Assembly (NCBI GenBank): GCA_026874595.1
Contig: CM049307.1
Coordinates: forward strand, 60,642,870 to 60,706,869
Length of the DNA stretch: 64,000 bases
Source: Sipunculus nudus
Lineage: Eukaryota; Annelida; Sipuncula; Golfingiida; Sipunculidae
Direction of reading: 5' to 3'
Part shown: positions 1 to 12,300 of the stretch, piece after piece
Numbering within the stretch: position 1 is the first letter of the stretch
Layout: each line of letters starts with the position of its first letter
Position numbers and translations under genes: made by a program
Notes under the pieces: generated by a model
Told to the model about the DNA's origin: nothing
The model's database searches: none
The model's input: the letters and a program-made list of their open reading frames with translations, nothing else

Positions 1-315
1 TCCAAGCATGTATAAATTATATAAGAATCTGATAAATAAAATATTTTTGTCAGTACCTGAATTCATATTCTTACAATTACACCTGTATTTATGATAAATT
101 TACATTCTCACCCATTATAGACTAAAAGAAAAAACAAGTGACCCATGGGTCATGACGCTCAGCTGACTGGGAAGAGATTCGCAAAGGAAATTTTATCATC
201 AGAATGGTAGTATATACCCATTCAACTGAAGCATCAAACAGATTAACCAACAGGCCAAGATTTAGTCTGTATTTATATATCTCAAAAATAGAGAAAAATG
301 TGTAAACTTTTAAAA

Positions 316-1449
316 CTAGAATACGGGTAACCGACAAGTGACTACATGTATCTGCCAAAATCGGATAGTGAGGCATGGATTGAGTGGCAAGGGGAAATAG
401 AGTGAGGTATGTTGCATATTAGCATGGATGTCTGCAGCCTAAATGTGTATGTAGGTTGTATACACCTGCAAAATTTTAGGCAGAAAAGTCAAACCACTAC
501 ATGTATATGAGCGATTTTTGCCCATGGCAGACAAACAGACATACACTGTGCAAAAATCTTTGCAGGTAACCCCTCCAGTTTTGTGTATGATAAAGACCTA
601 TGTGAGATCTAAACACATGCACAATTTTGGCCCAATCGGTCAAATGGTTCCTGAGATATGAGCTTGGATGTGTGCAGCGTTAACTAGAATGTAGGTGGCG
701 CCACCTGTCATAAAATCAAAAAGCTGTCCACGATGTATAAACCTGCAAAATTTTAGGCAGTTATGTCGAACCAATACAGAGAAATGAGTGATTTTAGGCC
801 ACGGCAGACTAACAGACAGACGCTGTGCAAACATTGTTACAGGTGGCGCCACCATTTTTTGTGTATGTTACAGAGCTATCAAAGGGCTACATTTGTATAA
901 ATTTTATTTCCTGATCGGTCAAACGGTTCCCAAGATATAAGCTTGGATGTCATCAGCGTGAACGTGAACATAGGTGGCGCCACCTGTCATAAAATCAAGA
1001 AAGCTATCCTGGATGTATACACATGACGAATTTCAGGTGAATTAGTCAATTCACTGCAGAGATATGAGTGATTTTAACCCAAGGCAGATGAACAGATGGA
1101 CACTGTGCAAACATGGTTACAGGTGGCGCCACCATTTTTTGTGTATGTTATAAAGCAATCCAAGGGCTACATTTGTATCAATTTTATTTCCTGATCGGTC
1201 AAACGGTTCCCGAGATATGAGGGTTTATGAGTGGAAACAGACCCACAAATGGACACTGGATAGAGAGGAAAGGTCAGAGGTCAACGCAAATTGGTTAGGC
1301 ACCAGTTCACATGTGACCCGATAATAGGTGTAAGTTTGGGAAAAATCGGTCCATTTGTCTCCGAGGAGCTCTCTGGAAACGAACGCCGCCGCGGTGGAGG
1401 AACTCGGTCAAAAACATAGTATCCGCAAAACTTCGTTTTGGCGGATACA
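316..1449 (-). mobile_element. Family A Helentron-like element inserted in G
   Basis: The left boundary is CTAGAATACGGGTAACCGAC with the hairpin GTAACCGACAAGTGACTAC and subterminal TATCTGCC. The right boundary is GTATCCGCAAAACTTCGTTT then TGGCGGATAC, a perfect hairpin. Inside are repeated units of about 300 bp, each with GGTGGCGCCACC copies. The flanks (CTTTTAAA and AAAATACAGG) rejoin as family G sequence. Confidence 0.8.
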
Positions 1450-1788
1450 AAAATACAGGTGGCTCCACCAGTCTGCAGAAACTAATAAAAACACTTAATG
1501 GTCAATATCCATGCAAAAAATCATGGTGATCTCTGCATTAGTTGTTCAGATACTTCAGTTTTTGTATCAAATCGTCCATTATTCTGAGGGATACTTCGGA
1601 GTCTTATAGCTTGAAGGATATGGGTAACAGAGACCTAATTTCAAGTTTCCACAGGCACCTTTCATGGGCCTCCTTGCATGACAAGAATGAAGATTCTAGG
1701 TCCAGTTGTTGCGATTTGTACCCTGTTGACAGATAACCATATCTTTAAAGGTCTCAAAAAAAAGAAAAAAATTTGTAAAAATTTGAAA

Positions 1789-4404
1789 ACAAGGGACCTA
1801 TGGGTCACGGCGCTCAGCTGTTATATATATGATAAAAAAATATTATTTAGAAATGAGGCACATGCTGGTTTGGTGTGGTAATAAATATAAGCTTTATTAT
1901 GAGTTGTTGGTGTTTAGCTTATGTATGATTGGAGACAGGGAAGAGGATTGATTTCATTTATTTTATTAACAAATGGAGTACTATTGTCACACAGATTTTG
2001 ACTTGGCCATATAACTTATGAGCAGAACATATGATATAAGAGTTTAACTATTTATTAAAAAAAAATTACAAATATTGTCCCAAATATAATTTTTATTAAA
2101 AATAATAAGAGAATCTTATGATTTTTTAAAATGAAATATAACTGAAATGATTATTAAAATAATATTAAAGAATATATTCATGAATGCATTCATGAATACA
2201 TTTTGAAAGTATTTGCACTGGTATTCATATACTTTCATTTTTACCTGAATTCCAATTCTTTATGCAAGACATTTTATAATGGAGTACATATTCATATTTG
2301 TATTTAAATCCAATTGCAAAGTTTTCCCACCATTACTGGCAAACTTCAGTTTTCACCAAACAATTATGTTGAGAATCCAGAATATACAAAATTCACACAT
2401 TTAAATTATGATCAAAAGTACCTGGTTTTATGGCTTTTATTGATATTAAAAAAATGTAATATATTCATTTTGGACTAATTTCACATCAATGTACACACTA
2501 GACACAGTAGGAATCTAGATTAATAATATCAACTGCATCTTTGTCTATCATTAATTTCCTTCATATGATCCCTAATGATTAGTAATGAATAATAATAAGA
2601 TTTACTTTTTTATCATTAAAATTGAACTGAAAAATACCATAGGTGACTGCATGGTGTTATTTGGAGTACTTGACATCGATACAAGATTCTTTTATCATCA
2701 GTAACTGCAAGTTGATTTCCTGTTATTATAAACTAACAAATTCTTTTTTTATTTTTCTTTAATTTGTTATTAAAAAACAATAAAAATTTATTAATTTATT
2801 GTTAATTGTTATGTTGTTGGTTAAAACTACTAGATGAGTTGGGTTGGACACCTGGATCAACTGTGGCTGGCCATAAGCTGCCTACCTGCAACAGTGTATG
2901 GCTCGCCTCAAGCATGCATAATTTGCTGAAAGTTCAACAAGGTCAACATACAGGTGACTCAAGAGGGGCTGGAGAGAGTTAAGGTCTGACATGGTCTCAT
3001 AAAAACATTAATAAAAGCTACAATTTTTGGCCAATTTCTTTCAGCTTTCTAAACTAAAAAGCTGAAATCCTTGTGTGCATGATATGAAAATTATATCAAC
3101 CGTGCTCACAGGAAACAAATGTGCCATGGTCAAAGTTGGGCAAAATTTAAGGTACTAATTTTATATTTATACTAATAACATATAGAATTTGAAAAATTCA
3201 GGACTAATTTGGGGTATTCAATTGAATCTTGATTAAATAATGTTACATCCCTGACAAAGAAAAACTAGCTTTAGCAATCCCCTTGTTAAGGGTGTAAATA
3301 TATTTCTTGATTTTTTACATAGTGCATTATGTTTGGGCCCATAACTTAAAACAATTACGCAATACTGACATCATTTCTGGCATATGCATAGAGAATGTAT
3401 AGAAAAATATGTATATTATATATTATTAAAGTCACATCAGTGGTTTTGATATTAGGCAGTCTTGAAGTGTAACAATGGGTTTTTAATGGAAAAATGAAGT
3501 TTTTCATTAATATCTCGAAGGTATTAAGTCCTAGTGACCAAATTCTTGGCATGGTAGGGAATTTTTGAGACATCTAATTGTATGCCAAATTTTAGGAACT
3601 GAGAGCTGAAGCTGGGGAGCTGAGCTCTTGCAAACTGCATAACACTAGCTTGATGTAAACAATTTGTTACATGGTGCTTGAAAACTTGAATAAAATCTAC
3701 AGTTTTTGATCAACTGGTTTCAAATTTTTGGTGTTAACAGACAAAATGCTAACAAAAACATGCTGAGAAAATTAAATCCACAGTACTTACAGTAAAAAAA
3801 CGTGCCATGGTCAAAGTTGGGCAAAATTTAAGGTACCAATTTTTTATTTTTGTTAATATTTTAAAAAATTTAAAAGATTTTGATCTAATTTTGGGTATAC
3901 AATTTAATTTCGATAAATTAAAGTTATATTACTGGAAAAAAAGTCCATAGCTTTAACAAGTTTTGTGTTAAGTGATCAAATATCTTTCCTGATTTTTTAC
4001 AAAATGCATTATGTTTGGGCCCATAACTTTTTTAAATTATATAATACAGACATAATTTCTGGCATGTACATAGGAACTATATAGAAGAATATTTATGGTA
4101 AATATGAGGGAAAACAGATGAGTGGTTTTGATATTAGGCAGTCCTGAAGTGTGAAAATAGGTTTTTAATAAAAAATTGAGGTTTTTCCTTAATTTCTCAA
4201 AGAAACGAAGTCGCAAAGACCCAGTTTTTGGCTTGGTAGGAGATCTTGGGGACATCTAACATTTTGCTGAATTTTGGATTCCTAGGTCTTACGGTTTCAA
4301 AACGTGCCACATCTACGGACGGACGGACGGACGGACAGACCGACGGACGACGGACAATGGACCACGACTATAGCTCAGATGACTTATAGTCAGCTGAGCT
4401 AAAA
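1789..4404 (-). mobile_element. Family B Helentron-like element (full length) inserted in G
   Basis: The minus-strand start is TTAGCTCAGCTGACTATAAG, an 11-bp stem palindrome, then a (GTCC)n arm. The end is CAGCTGAGCGCCGTGACCCA followed by TAGGTCCCTTG. It shares both termini with family G but has an AT-rich interior of about 2.3 kb. A second nearly full copy in the opposite orientation is at 55840-58212. Short frames such as 3573-3355 and 4255-4037 recur in every copy but start and end arbitrarily and are not genes. Confidence 0.82.
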
Positions 4405-6126
4405 AATAGAGGTGGCACACCCAGTCTGCAGAAACTGATGGAACAGCTCATGATCAATATGTATGCCGAAAATCATGACCATCAGTGTTGTAGTTATTGA
4501 AATACTGCAGTTTTTGTATCAAATTTTCCATTATTCTGGGGGGGGGGGGTATTTTGGACCCATACAGCTTAAAGAATATGGGTAACAGAGACCTAATTTC
4601 AAGTTTCCATGGAGACTTTTCATGGGTCTCCCTGTGTGTCAAGAATGAAGATTCTTGGTCCAGTTTTTATGATTTGTGCCCTGTTAACAGATGTTCATAT
4701 CATTAAAGGTCTCAAAAATACAGAAAAATTTCGTAAAAAAACCGAACAAATACAGGTGGTGCCACCAGTCTGCAGAAACTTATGAAACACTCCATGATCA
4801 ATATCCATGCAAACAATTATGGTTATCTCTGCATTAGTTGTTCAGATACTTTAGCTTTTGTATCAAATTTTCCATTATTCTGAGCTGTATTTTGGAGTGC
4901 CATAGCTCAAAGGATATGGGTAACAGAGACCACATTTCAGGTTTCCATGGAGACTTATCATGGGTCTCCCTATGTGTCAAGAACGAAGATTCTAGGTCCA
5001 GTCGTTACGATTTGTACCCTGTTGACAGATAACTACATCCTTAAAGGTCTCAAAAATGGAGAAAACAATTCGTGAACATTGAAAAATACAGGTGGCGCCA
5101 CCAGTCTGCACAAACTGATGAAACATCTCATGATCAATATGTATGTCGAAAATCATGACCATCAGTGATGTAGTTAATGAGATATTGAAGTTTTTGTATG
5201 AAATTTTTGACTATTCTGGGGGGTAATTTTGGGCCCCATAGCTCGAAGGATATGGGTAACAGAGACCTAATTTCTGGTTTCCATGGAGACTTTTCATAGG
5301 TCTCTCAGTGTGTCGAAAATGAAGATTCTAGGTCCAGTCGTTACGATTTGTGCCACGCTAACAGATGACAGCATCCTCAAAGGTCTCAAAAATAGAGGAA
5401 AAAATCGTAAAAAATCAAACAGTACAGGTGGCGCCACCAGTCTGCAGGAACTGATCGAACATCTCATGATCAATATGTATGCCAAAAATGAAGACCATCA
5501 GTGATGTAGTTATTGTAATATTGAAGTTTTTGTATGAAATTTTTTACTATTCAGGGGGGTACTTTGGGGCCCCATAGCTCGAAGGATATGGGTAACAGAG
5601 ACCTAATTTCTGGTTTCCAAGGAGATTTTTCATGGACCTCTCAGTGTGTCAAGAATAAAGATTCTAAGTCCAGTCTTTATGATTTGTGCCTTGTTAACAG
5701 ATGTTCACATTTTTAAAGGTCTCAAAAATAGAGAAAAAAATTCGTAAAAAATCGAAAAATACAGGTGGCGCCACCAGTCTGCAGGAAGTGATGTAACATC
5801 TCATGATCAATATGTATGCCAAAAATCATGACCATCAGTCAAGTAGTTAATGAGATATTGAAGTTTTTGTATGAAATTTTTGACTTTTCTGGGGGGTACT
5901 TTGGGGCCACATAGCTCGAAGGATATGGGTAACAGAGACCTAATTTCTGGTTTCCAAGGAGATTTTTTATGGACCTCTCAGAATCCCAAGTTACAAGGTT
6001 CTAGGTCCAGCGGTTACGATTTGTGCCTGGTTAACGGACGGACAGACGGACAGACGGACGACGGACAAAGAGTGATCGCTATAGCTCAGATGACTTTCAG
6101 TCAGCTGAGCTAAAAACTAATATTAC

Positions 6127-6376
6127 CATTTTTGCTGAGTTCTGCCCTCAGTTTATTGTTCACTTCAATCAACTGCTGCTTTTCTTTGGCTAGCTGTTTA
6201 ATGTGTGAAGCTGCAGCTCTCAGCTTGGTCTTCAATTGACCAATAGCAGAGTGATCTGAAGAAGACAGCCCTGTGATTGGCTGATTTGCTGTGATGTCAT
6301 TTTGAATATGACCTTCACCTTTCTGGTGACCTCTCAGCCTTTGAATCTCATCCTGAAGTTGTTGGATCACCAATTC
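6127..6376 (-). CDS. CCDC57: CCDC57-like exon 17 (last exon seen)
   Basis: Codes residues 741-824: ELVIQQLQDEIQRLRGHQ, a polar linker, LKTKLRAAASHIKQLA, and EKQQLIEVNNKLRAEL. The acceptor is TGGCAG and the donor GTAATA. If the donor were unused, the frame would read six more codons and stop at 6110, inside the start of transposon G. The reading therefore either splices to an unseen exon or ends early. Confidence 0.9.
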
Positions 6377-9300
6377 CTGCCAGGAAACAAGCAATTTTTA
6401 AAGTAAATGAGAAGACAATAAAAAGATTTAAGAGGGATAGTCACACAAACATAAGTTTCATCAATTATAACTCCATGTTTCACGATTTTGCCCAGTTTTT
6501 ACACATATTCAACTTTGCCCATGATCTCCTATCCAATGTTATCTATGGATTTTACTTGACACATGCAGCTTCATACATTTTAATTTAAGTTCAATAAAAA
6601 AAATTCTAAATCATTTAATTTCTGTTATATGGTAAAGGTCATATTTACGTGATACAATGTATTACCAACTGAAAGGTCATATATTACGTCATACAATAAA
6701 ATTCCATTCAATTGATAACCAGAGTATTGGTAGTCGACAAGCGACTACGTGTATCCGCCAAAATCAGAGTAGGACGGGTGAAGTGAGTCGTGGATTGAGT
6801 GGCAAGGGGAAACAGAGTTACATGTGTTACATATTGTGTTACCTAACATGTGTTACATATTAGAATGGATGTCTGCCACGTAAACATGATTGTAGGTGGC
6901 GCCACCTGTTATTTAAACGAGAAACTATCCAAGATGTATACACATGCAAAATTTCAGGTGGAAAAGTCAAACCACTGCAGAGATATGAGTGATTTTATCC
7001 CACAGCAGACAAACAGATGGAAGCTGTGCAAAAATGGCTGCAGGTGGCGCCACCATTTTTGTGTATGTTATAAAGCTATCCAAGGGCTACATTTGTGTAA
7101 AATTTTTTTCCTGATTGGTTGAACGAGTCCGGAGATATAAGCATGGATGTCTACAGCATGTAGGTGAATTTAGGTGGCACCACCTGTCATAAAATCAAGA
7201 AAGCTATGCGGGATGTATACGCATGCCGAATTTCAGGTAATTTGGTCAAACCACTGCAGAGATATGAGTGATTTTAACCAAAGATAGACAAACCTATGGA
7301 TGCTGTGCAAAAATGGTTGCAGGTGGCGCCACCATATTAGTGTACGTTATAAAGCTATCCAAGGGCTACATTTGTGTAAATTTTTTTTCCTGGTTGGTCA
7401 AATGGTTCCTGAGATACGAGCTTGGATGTCTGCAGCATGAACGTGAATATAGGTGGTGCCACCTGTCATAAAATCAAGAAAGCTACCTAGGATGTATATG
7501 CATGCCAAATTTCAGGTGAACTAGTCAAACCACTGCAGAGATATGAGTGATTTTAACCCAAGGCAGATGAACAGATGGACACTTTGCAAACATGGTTGCA
7601 GGTGGCGCCACCATTTTTTGTGTATGTTATAAAGCTATCTAAGGGCTACATTTGTACATTTTTTTTCCCTGATCTCATCTTTTAATAAAACAGTAAACCA
7701 ACTTAAAGGTGCAAAGAGATAAAATTCAATGACTCTTATACTTTAATTGATATGATATTAAATTTATTTACATTGTACTATACTGGTGTAAAGATGAAAG
7801 GTCATATGACAAAGTTACACTTAAATAAGCTTGATATACTGTGGTAGGCTTAATATTTGCAGGGTTAATATTTTGGTGATTTTATTTTTTTTTTATTTTT
7901 ATTTTTTTCAGTGAGACATAAGTATTCCTTCACCTGAGCTCCAAAGTTGATTGTTGGAGCTGCTTGAGCCACATCCATCTTCAATGCAGACAGCTGAAAA
8001 AATAAGGTTTAAAAAAAATTAACCAAATATATCTGCTTATCAAAACTAGAGTCAGAAATTTAATTTATTTTAAACAAATAACAAGTCAAATTATATTTAA
8101 AATGATTTTGTGCATTTACATTGATACCACATCTTTTGTTCAATTGATTAATATAATAAAGGAAATTTGTTTAATACAGGAACTTATAAAATATTACATC
8201 TATGTGGGGTGGTGTTTTTTTCATTTGTACTCCTTACCTGACATGCAGGGATAAATGGACAATTTTCAAATGTGATGGTTACTTTGCTTTGAAGTCCTGT
8301 AATGAATTTCAGGCAAAGAGAGATGTCTTTCCACATTTGGTGTTCTTTACAAATGTACATACATTTATACTATTTCTATATAGTTTCATTATTCTTGTTC
8401 TGGAATTAAACATCTCACATTTTCCAATACTTTTCACAATTAGCATCTAATGCTTCTCATAAATCAAACTCCAGTCTTATGGTACCATAAGCCCTTGAAA
8501 TCATATATTGATAGATGATACCACTGGATTAGTAAAACAGAGTAAAGGTTAGAAACGAGTGTAAGAGGGCCCTCAGCCCAAAGCTGTATAAACTATTTAT
8601 TCCTGATCTATGCATGTGCATTGAACTGGTCCAAGTGATTCTCGTGCATACAAGGTTTCTCAAGTATATTTAGTGATCTATCATATACACAAGGTGGAGA
8701 TATATCGGAATCTGATTGGTTCACTGAACAGCACGTCGCAAGAATTTTTACTTTTTCCACTACCTCCCTATCCTCCACCCTTTGTCAAATTGTTTTGTAT
8801 GATTGTTAACTTCTTTCATTTGTAAATTTACCTCAGCTATGGTTCTTTCTTTTGTGCTCCATGTTGCACCATATTTATATATACAATGCTTGAGTTCTAT
8901 GCCTTTGTGTTTATGCTGGGGTGGCTTCTTTTGGTTCCCCCAAGCACTATGTGTTGTGTTTATAATTATAATTGTATCACTTGGTGTTTGATTTTACATG
9001 GCAGTGCCCCTTGAGAAGCTTAAATGCATTATAATAACTAACAAGTACATATTAATATTCTCACCCAGGCAATCTTGGACTCTGCTTACATTTATGCCTG
9101 GACTGATTGACATTTAATTTGGGCACTGCCAGCTTGATTTTTTAGTCATTTTCTTAAATGATATAAATGACAGACCTTGTTTTCTGTCTTTGTTTGATTG
9201 AATGTGTGGGGTGTGTGGCTGGATAAAAACTATTTATTCCTGATCTATGCATGTGCACTGAACTGGTCCAAGTGATTCTGACTGACAGAAAATCAAATCG

Positions 9301-12300
9301 CATTTTGGTCTGCTGCCACAGACAGAACAGCTAGTTTCCAGTTTGTCATCACCACTATTCAAGGCTCCATCCAGCTGAGAAGACCCAAGCAATTCACATT
9401 AGATCTGCTGAACTCTCATTGGTTGCCTCATTATATTAGTGATAAACAAACCATTGCAACAACTGTAATCAAAGGGACATTAGCGAGGGTTGTTTATTAT
9501 GTTTATCACATTGTCTACCTGTGGTCTTACATTTAAACACTAACCTGGTTTTCTAGCGAAGTGACCTCCATGTTTTTCTCAATATTACTTTTGTAATATT
9601 CATCAGCTTCTTTTCTTGCCTCCAGCAACTGGAGATCCAGCTCTTTGACTCGCTGTTTTAAAGTTGATATTTCTGCTTCATAGCGGCGTTGTTGTGCTCC
9701 TAACTCATACTTCATTTGATCAACTTCTATCTGCTTCTGTTTTGGCTTTAATATAAAAAGATACATATAATTAATTCAGGTCTCCGAAATGGCTCCTGAG
9801 TCCATTTAGATATTGTTTCAATTTTTCCTTAATACATATTTTATGTATTACCCTTATTCTGTGTAGAATCTCCTACACAGTAACTATTTAATGAAGATAA
9901 CATTAACCAATATTGACAAAATTCAGATGCTAGGAAAAACGTAAGTTTAATATTTGTGTCATTATCAGTAAAATAGTTATAAAACATTATACTGAGCTGT
10001 AATAAAAAATACATAATGCACTGCATGGAAAATATCTTAAATTGTGTACTTAATCCAACAAAATTTTTATAAAAAATATTCATACTAAAATTCATCTGGT
10101 TTCATTTAACCACTGGATAGTGTCAAGTTTTGAAGCAGACAGATACTGATGCAGACATGATATTAACTGACCTGTTTCGACAGCTCATTGACAGTCTTGT
10201 CAAGGTGCTGTATCCGTGCTTGCTGCTTCCTTACCTGTGCTGTCAGCTCCACTTTTTCCTTACGCAGTGATCCTGTGTGATACCGTAATAAAATAACAAA
10301 TTTATGAAGCTATCTGTGGTGTCTACATAAAAAAATGTATTCACAAATTACAAATGTATCACAGTACCTGATGACTTTGTAGCATTTTGTGACTCTCAGA
10401 TTGGAGAGTGTATCTACTGTCAGCGTGCATAATGGCCATACTATGATATATGTATCATATCATGTATCATGTAATCATTTAAGTATCGTGATATGTATCA
10501 TATCATTAGATAATATGTTGCTACAGCCATACAAAATACAAGGAATGCTATGGTTATTTTACCTATGGTGGCATTTAGAGCCTCCACATGACTCCTGATG
10601 AGAACGTTATCCGCTGCAGCTTCAGGCAGCTTGTCCTCCTGGATGCAGGTGTCAGCATCTCCTCTACTGCTCTGGTCCTGCTGCAGGAGACGTAACTTAC
10701 TCTTCATCTCCGTCAGCTCTTTCTCTAAATTCTTCACATATTCTGAATAAAAGAGCACACTTCTGGTACAATGTTAATATGGTTATAATATAATCATAAT
10801 ATACCCAGAAAAGGTTTTAAATATTAACCATTGTTAACAGATCTAGAGTATACTTGAAAATTATTTGTGTGTAAACCCACATCAAACAGCAAGAAGTGAC
10901 AGCAAACTGAGTCATAGATCTGGTACAGTTTTGATATGGTTATCATATAATTGTAATATATGCAGAAAATATTTTGAATATTTATCTGAATATTGTTAAT
11001 AGTTTTTTTTCTTGTAATTACTTGTAATTATTTGTGTATACACCCTCATAAAACAGCAAGAAGTGACAGCAAACTGAGTAAGAGTTAAACCAATAGGAAT
11101 CAACAGCCCCATTTACACATAAAATCTTGACTGCTCTATAATCCTTAAATGTGCTAGATCTGGCTATCGTGCTAGATTTCATTCTAGACCAGCAATCTTA
11201 GGTTGGTCTAGATTCTAGCATGCAATGGTCTAATGCAATAGATAAGACCAGTTTCAATCACTTCAACCAGCACAGTGCAAATACATAATGCAATGTGGCT
11301 CTAGCTAGCTTTGGTTAAGTTGAATGAGATCTTTCAAGTGTAAATGGGGCTAATAAGGTCCAAAATAAGGCCCAAGCTGGTGTGGCTATAACCCTGTTCA
11401 CAACTGACCTTCAGCAACAGACTTGCTTTTGTTGTTTGTTGGTAGGTCATTGCCAAGTGTCTCCATCTGCTGGCGCATCTGGTGAATTACTGCCCTCAGG
11501 TTGTCATTTTGCTGTTGCAGTTCCTGGACCTTGTCTGCTGCTGATGGAGGTAGATTCCCCAGCTCTGCTGTCTGAATTCACAGCAAAACAGTGACTGTTT
11601 TTAATCTATTTAATAAGATCAGTTTCCCAGCCAAACACAGTTTTCAGTCAGTAAAGTCTGTTCTTGTTCACTAAATTATAAGACAGGATCACATATGATT
11701 CATATCCAATGTCAAAGTATGTATAATCCCCAAGCCTTAGATTTGCTCAAGCAGAAAATAATCTGTTTTACTGACATAAAATATATAACTTAACAAGTAA
11801 CGTTCACTGAAATATCATAATAACATAATAACTACAGGGAATATTGAGAATAAACAGGCTCTAAAGGATTTTTCCACCCTCTGATTAGCAAGAATTATTT
11901 TTAAATTGCTACAATACTGTAAACAAGGGACCCATGGGACACTGTGCTCAGCTGAAGTTGACCTTGAAGGTAAAAATCTAAAATAATATCAAATGGCAAT
12001 AAAGTGTAAGAGGAAGAGGTAATAAAGGCCATGGTTGGTTTATATGATTGGCTTGTATTGATGAGCAAGAAATTGTTGCAAATAATATTTTGTGACCTGA
12101 CCATGTGTTTCCTAATGTTGAAACTGAAGCATGTGAGCAGTTTGTGAACAATGGATCTGTACTATATCATGATCATTAGTTGGCTTTTTGATTAACTGTT
12201 GACATTTCAGTAGTTTACACATTTTTTCAATTGAATCTATTTTTTTGTATAATATATATTATTAAATATATATGTATTTTTTAATGAAATGTATACAGTT

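Larger units (their letters stand above)
133..6115 (-). mobile_element. Family G Helentron-like (HINE) element, interrupted by A and B elements
   Basis: On the minus strand it starts with TTAGCTCAGCTGACTGAAAG, a (GTCC)n-rich arm, about five internal units of roughly 340 bp (each with the palindrome GGTGGCGCCACC followed by AGTCTGCAG), and ends CAGCTGAGCGTCATGACCCA then TGGGTCACTTG before TTTT. The fragments 133-315, 1450-1788 and 4405-6115 are one element split by A (316-1449) and B (1789-4404). No transposase or helicase frame is present. Its end lies 10 bp inside the intron after exon 17. Confidence 0.8.

Noticed and set aside
3355..4255. Conserved 72-residue frames also present at 13478-13681, 55988-56206 and 56604-56876
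   Set aside because: They recur because family B copies recur. Frames start and stop at varying places, are low in complexity and match no protein that I know.
4320..4345. CRISPR-like short spaced repeats (GGAC runs here and at 55890-55930)
   Set aside because: They are simple GGAC/GTCC repeats belonging to the arms of B and G elements, in eukaryotic DNA.
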